From assembly GCA_002307095.1 (NCBI GenBank), contig DBTO01000260.1:1-6498 (forward strand): DNA of 6,498 bases, in the 5' to 3' direction. The notes below the pieces were generated by a model, which had not been told where the DNA came from, did no database searches, and saw only the letters and a list, made by a program, of their open reading frames with translations. Shown here piece by piece: positions 5,367 to 6,498 of this stretch. The DNA comes from Sulfurospirillum sp. UBA1314. Its GTDB lineage: Bacteria; Campylobacterota; Campylobacteria; Campylobacterales; Sulfurospirillaceae. Position 1 is the first letter of the stretch; every line of letters starts with the position of its first letter. A program made the position numbers and the translations under genes.

Positions 5367-5552
5367 ACTATTATATTTCTAAAAACTAAAATATTCTCAT
5401 TTGTACTATGATATAGGCTTTTTCGCTTTAAGACTTTTATAAAACTAATATTGCTAATATTTACTAATTGAAGTTTTTTTTAAAAAAAATAATTATTTAT
5501 TCTACATCAAATAATGCAATACATAATAATCCAACAGCTAAAGGAGTTGAAT
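5367..5552 (+). promoter_or_regulatory. AT-rich leader of the chemoreceptor gene with spaced CTAAT repeats and a T8A8 tract
   Basis: This 186-nt gap has no ORF. It contains CTAATATT at 5445-5452 and 5454-5461 and CTAATT at 5464-5469, starts 9 and 10 bp apart, directly followed by a 16-bp T8A8 palindrome at 5474-5489. Such phased A/T tracts favour bent DNA or an UP-like element. A possible -10, TATAAA, is at 5438-5443 without a clear -35. A weak sigma-28-like pair (TAAA at 5387, TGATAT at 5409) is also present. No GC-rich terminator for the HD-GYP gene is visible. A strong AAAGGAG site at 5540-5546 serves the downstream ATG. Confidence 0.4.
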
Positions 5553-6498
5553 ATGAGTCTATCTAAACAGTTGATGAGCATGCTTGCTATCGCCATCTTA
5601 GGAATTATCGCCGTTTTTGGTATTGGTATTAGTAAAATGGACACTGTCTATGAAAAGACAAATACTTGTAATGTCAACTCACTGCCAGGTGTTTTATTAC
5701 TTGTAAATTTAGAACAAGCCTTGTATCGTATGCGAATTGTAGCTTTACAGCATTTAAGCTCAAATGATTTAAAGGGTAAAAAAGGGTTAGAAGAAAAATT
5801 CTACGGGTATAAAAATGATTTTGAAAAAGCGAATAAAAGTTATGAGAATTTCATCTCCGATGTTAAAGACAGAGAACTTTATGAGAAAGAAAAAGAGTAT
5901 TTAAAAAAATACACAGACATTGTTACAAGCGTTTTCATCCTTTCCAATGAAGGAAAAATGGAGGAAGTAAAAAAACTTGTAGAAAATACAGCAGATATCC
6001 CTCAAATATTAATGAAAACGGCGGATGAACATATGGCATACAATCAACAATTAGCTGAACAAGGTGCCAAAGAAGCGATCACAGTAAAAAGCAGTGCGGC
6101 AACACTCATGATCAGCCTCTCCTTACTCGTAGCTATTGGTGTCATTATCATAGGCATCTTCATCCGCAATAACATCATGCAAGGTGTCTCGCTAATCCGA
6201 GATGGCATCAGTGGTTTCGTACAAAACAAAGAGCTCAAATTTAGAATAAAGTATGGTAAAAACAATGAAATCCAAGAGATCGTCAATAGCTTTAATAGCT
6301 TGGTCGATACCTTAGAGGTTATTATTGATGATGTGAAGCGCTCTTCTTCGGAGAATGCTTCAGTTTCGCATGAACTTTCCACAACAAGTATGCAAATAGG
6401 CAGAAATGCTGAAAACAGTACGGTCATTGTCAATAACACCATTGAAGAGATCGTCACCATTAAGAAGTTTGTTCAAGAAACGGCACTGCTTTCTGAAG
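5553..6498 (+). CDS. Methyl-accepting chemotaxis protein, N-terminal part (partial at 3' window edge)
   Basis: An open frame of 315 residues that runs off the window. It starts at an ATG 6 nt after AAAGGAG. Residues about 7-27 form a first membrane helix, 28-184 a mostly helical periplasmic domain of four-helix-bundle MCP type (charged and Lys/Glu rich, with a single Cys39 near the membrane), and 185-204 a second membrane helix. A HAMP-like linker follows (about 205-257, ending in NNEIQEIVNSFNSLVDTL), then the start of the cytoplasmic signalling helices with Ser/Thr/Asn-rich heptads. The HAMP first helix lacks the common early proline, as is frequent in Campylobacterota receptors. The conserved tip that binds CheA/CheW, and methylation sites, would lie beyond the window. 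The role is sensing an unknown periplasmic signal for chemotaxis. Closeness to a c-di-GMP protein may be coincidental. Confidence 0.88.
   Translation, partial: MSLSKQLMSMLAIAILGIIAVFGIGISKMDTVYEKTNTCNVNSLPGVLLLVNLEQALYRMRIVALQHLSSNDLKGKKGLEEKFYGYKNDFEKANKSYENFISDVKDRELYEKEKEYLKKYTDIVTSVFILSNEGKMEEVKKLVENTADIPQILMKTADEHMAYNQQLAEQGAKEAITVKSSAATLMISLSLLVAIGVIIIGIFIRNNIMQGVSLIRDGISGFVQNKELKFRIKYGKNNEIQEIVNSFNSLVDTLEVIIDDVKRSSSENASVSHELSTTSMQIGRNAENSTVIVNNTIEEIVTIKKFVQETALLSE

Noticed and set aside
5387..5414. Sigma-28 (FliA) promoter for the chemoreceptor
   Set aside because: TAAA and TGATAT are spaced 18 rather than 17 bp and the -10 lacks the leading C; too weak in AT-rich DNA to call.
5474..5489. 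T8A8 tract as a terminator of the HD-GYP gene
   Set aside because: A palindrome of pure T then A with no loop would not form a stable RNA hairpin and has no GC stem.
6044..6460. 138-residue open frame antisense to the chemoreceptor
   Set aside because: It is the complement of the second membrane helix and HAMP region; the hydrophobic Ser/Leu-rich translation reflects the opposite strand.

Overview
The window looks like chromosomal DNA from a Campylobacterota (epsilonproteobacterial) species, most plausibly Sulfurospirillum or a close relative. This rests on moderately AT-rich genes, very AT-rich short intergenic gaps, tightly packed genes, and the mix of a thiamine salvage operon, an HD-GYP signalling protein and a chemoreceptor. 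The genus is an impression from gene style, not a database result.

Layout. (1) Positions 1-2346, + strand: the 3' part of a thiamine salvage operon. It holds the C-terminal part of thiD (HMP/HMP-P kinase), then cytX (NCS1-family transporter, probably for hydroxymethylpyrimidine) and thiM (hydroxyethylthiazole kinase). The genes overlap by 4 and 22 nt, so they are surely co-transcribed. Together they would import HMP, phosphorylate it, and phosphorylate the thiazole alcohol for condensation to thiamine phosphate. The operon start, and any TPP riboswitch, lie outside the window. (2) Positions 2347-3795, + strand: a metal unit. A four-helix diiron ferritin-like protein, with cysteines reminiscent of the DpsL/thioferritin group, is followed 13 nt later by a ZupT-type ZIP transporter. 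A perfect 13-bp A/T inverted repeat before the pair matches the Helicobacter-type Fur consensus at 13 of 14 defined positions. (3) Positions 3796-5366: a small XRE/Cro-type regulator on the - strand, convergent with zupT at zero spacing, and a divergent HD-GYP protein with a degenerate C-terminal GGDEF domain on the + strand. Their shared intergenic region has three copies of TCTATTANNNTAGA, one lying exactly on the -10 box of a good sigma-70 promoter for the HD-GYP gene and one on the probable -10 of the regulator. This looks like an uncharacterised autoregulated c-di-GMP switch. (4) Positions 5367-6498: an AT-rich leader with helically spaced repeats and a T8A8 tract, then the N-terminal 315 residues of a methyl-accepting chemotaxis protein that runs off the window.

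Across the window, the 12-bp palindrome TTTACATGTAAA occurs three times exactly and once as a 9-base core. All four are inside genes and in the same codon phase (Leu-His-Val). This is far more than chance and suggests a genome-wide iterated motif.

The most promising candidates for undescribed biology are the XRE/HD-GYP operator region and the iterated palindrome. No CRISPR array, insertion sequence, tRNA or rRNA was seen.
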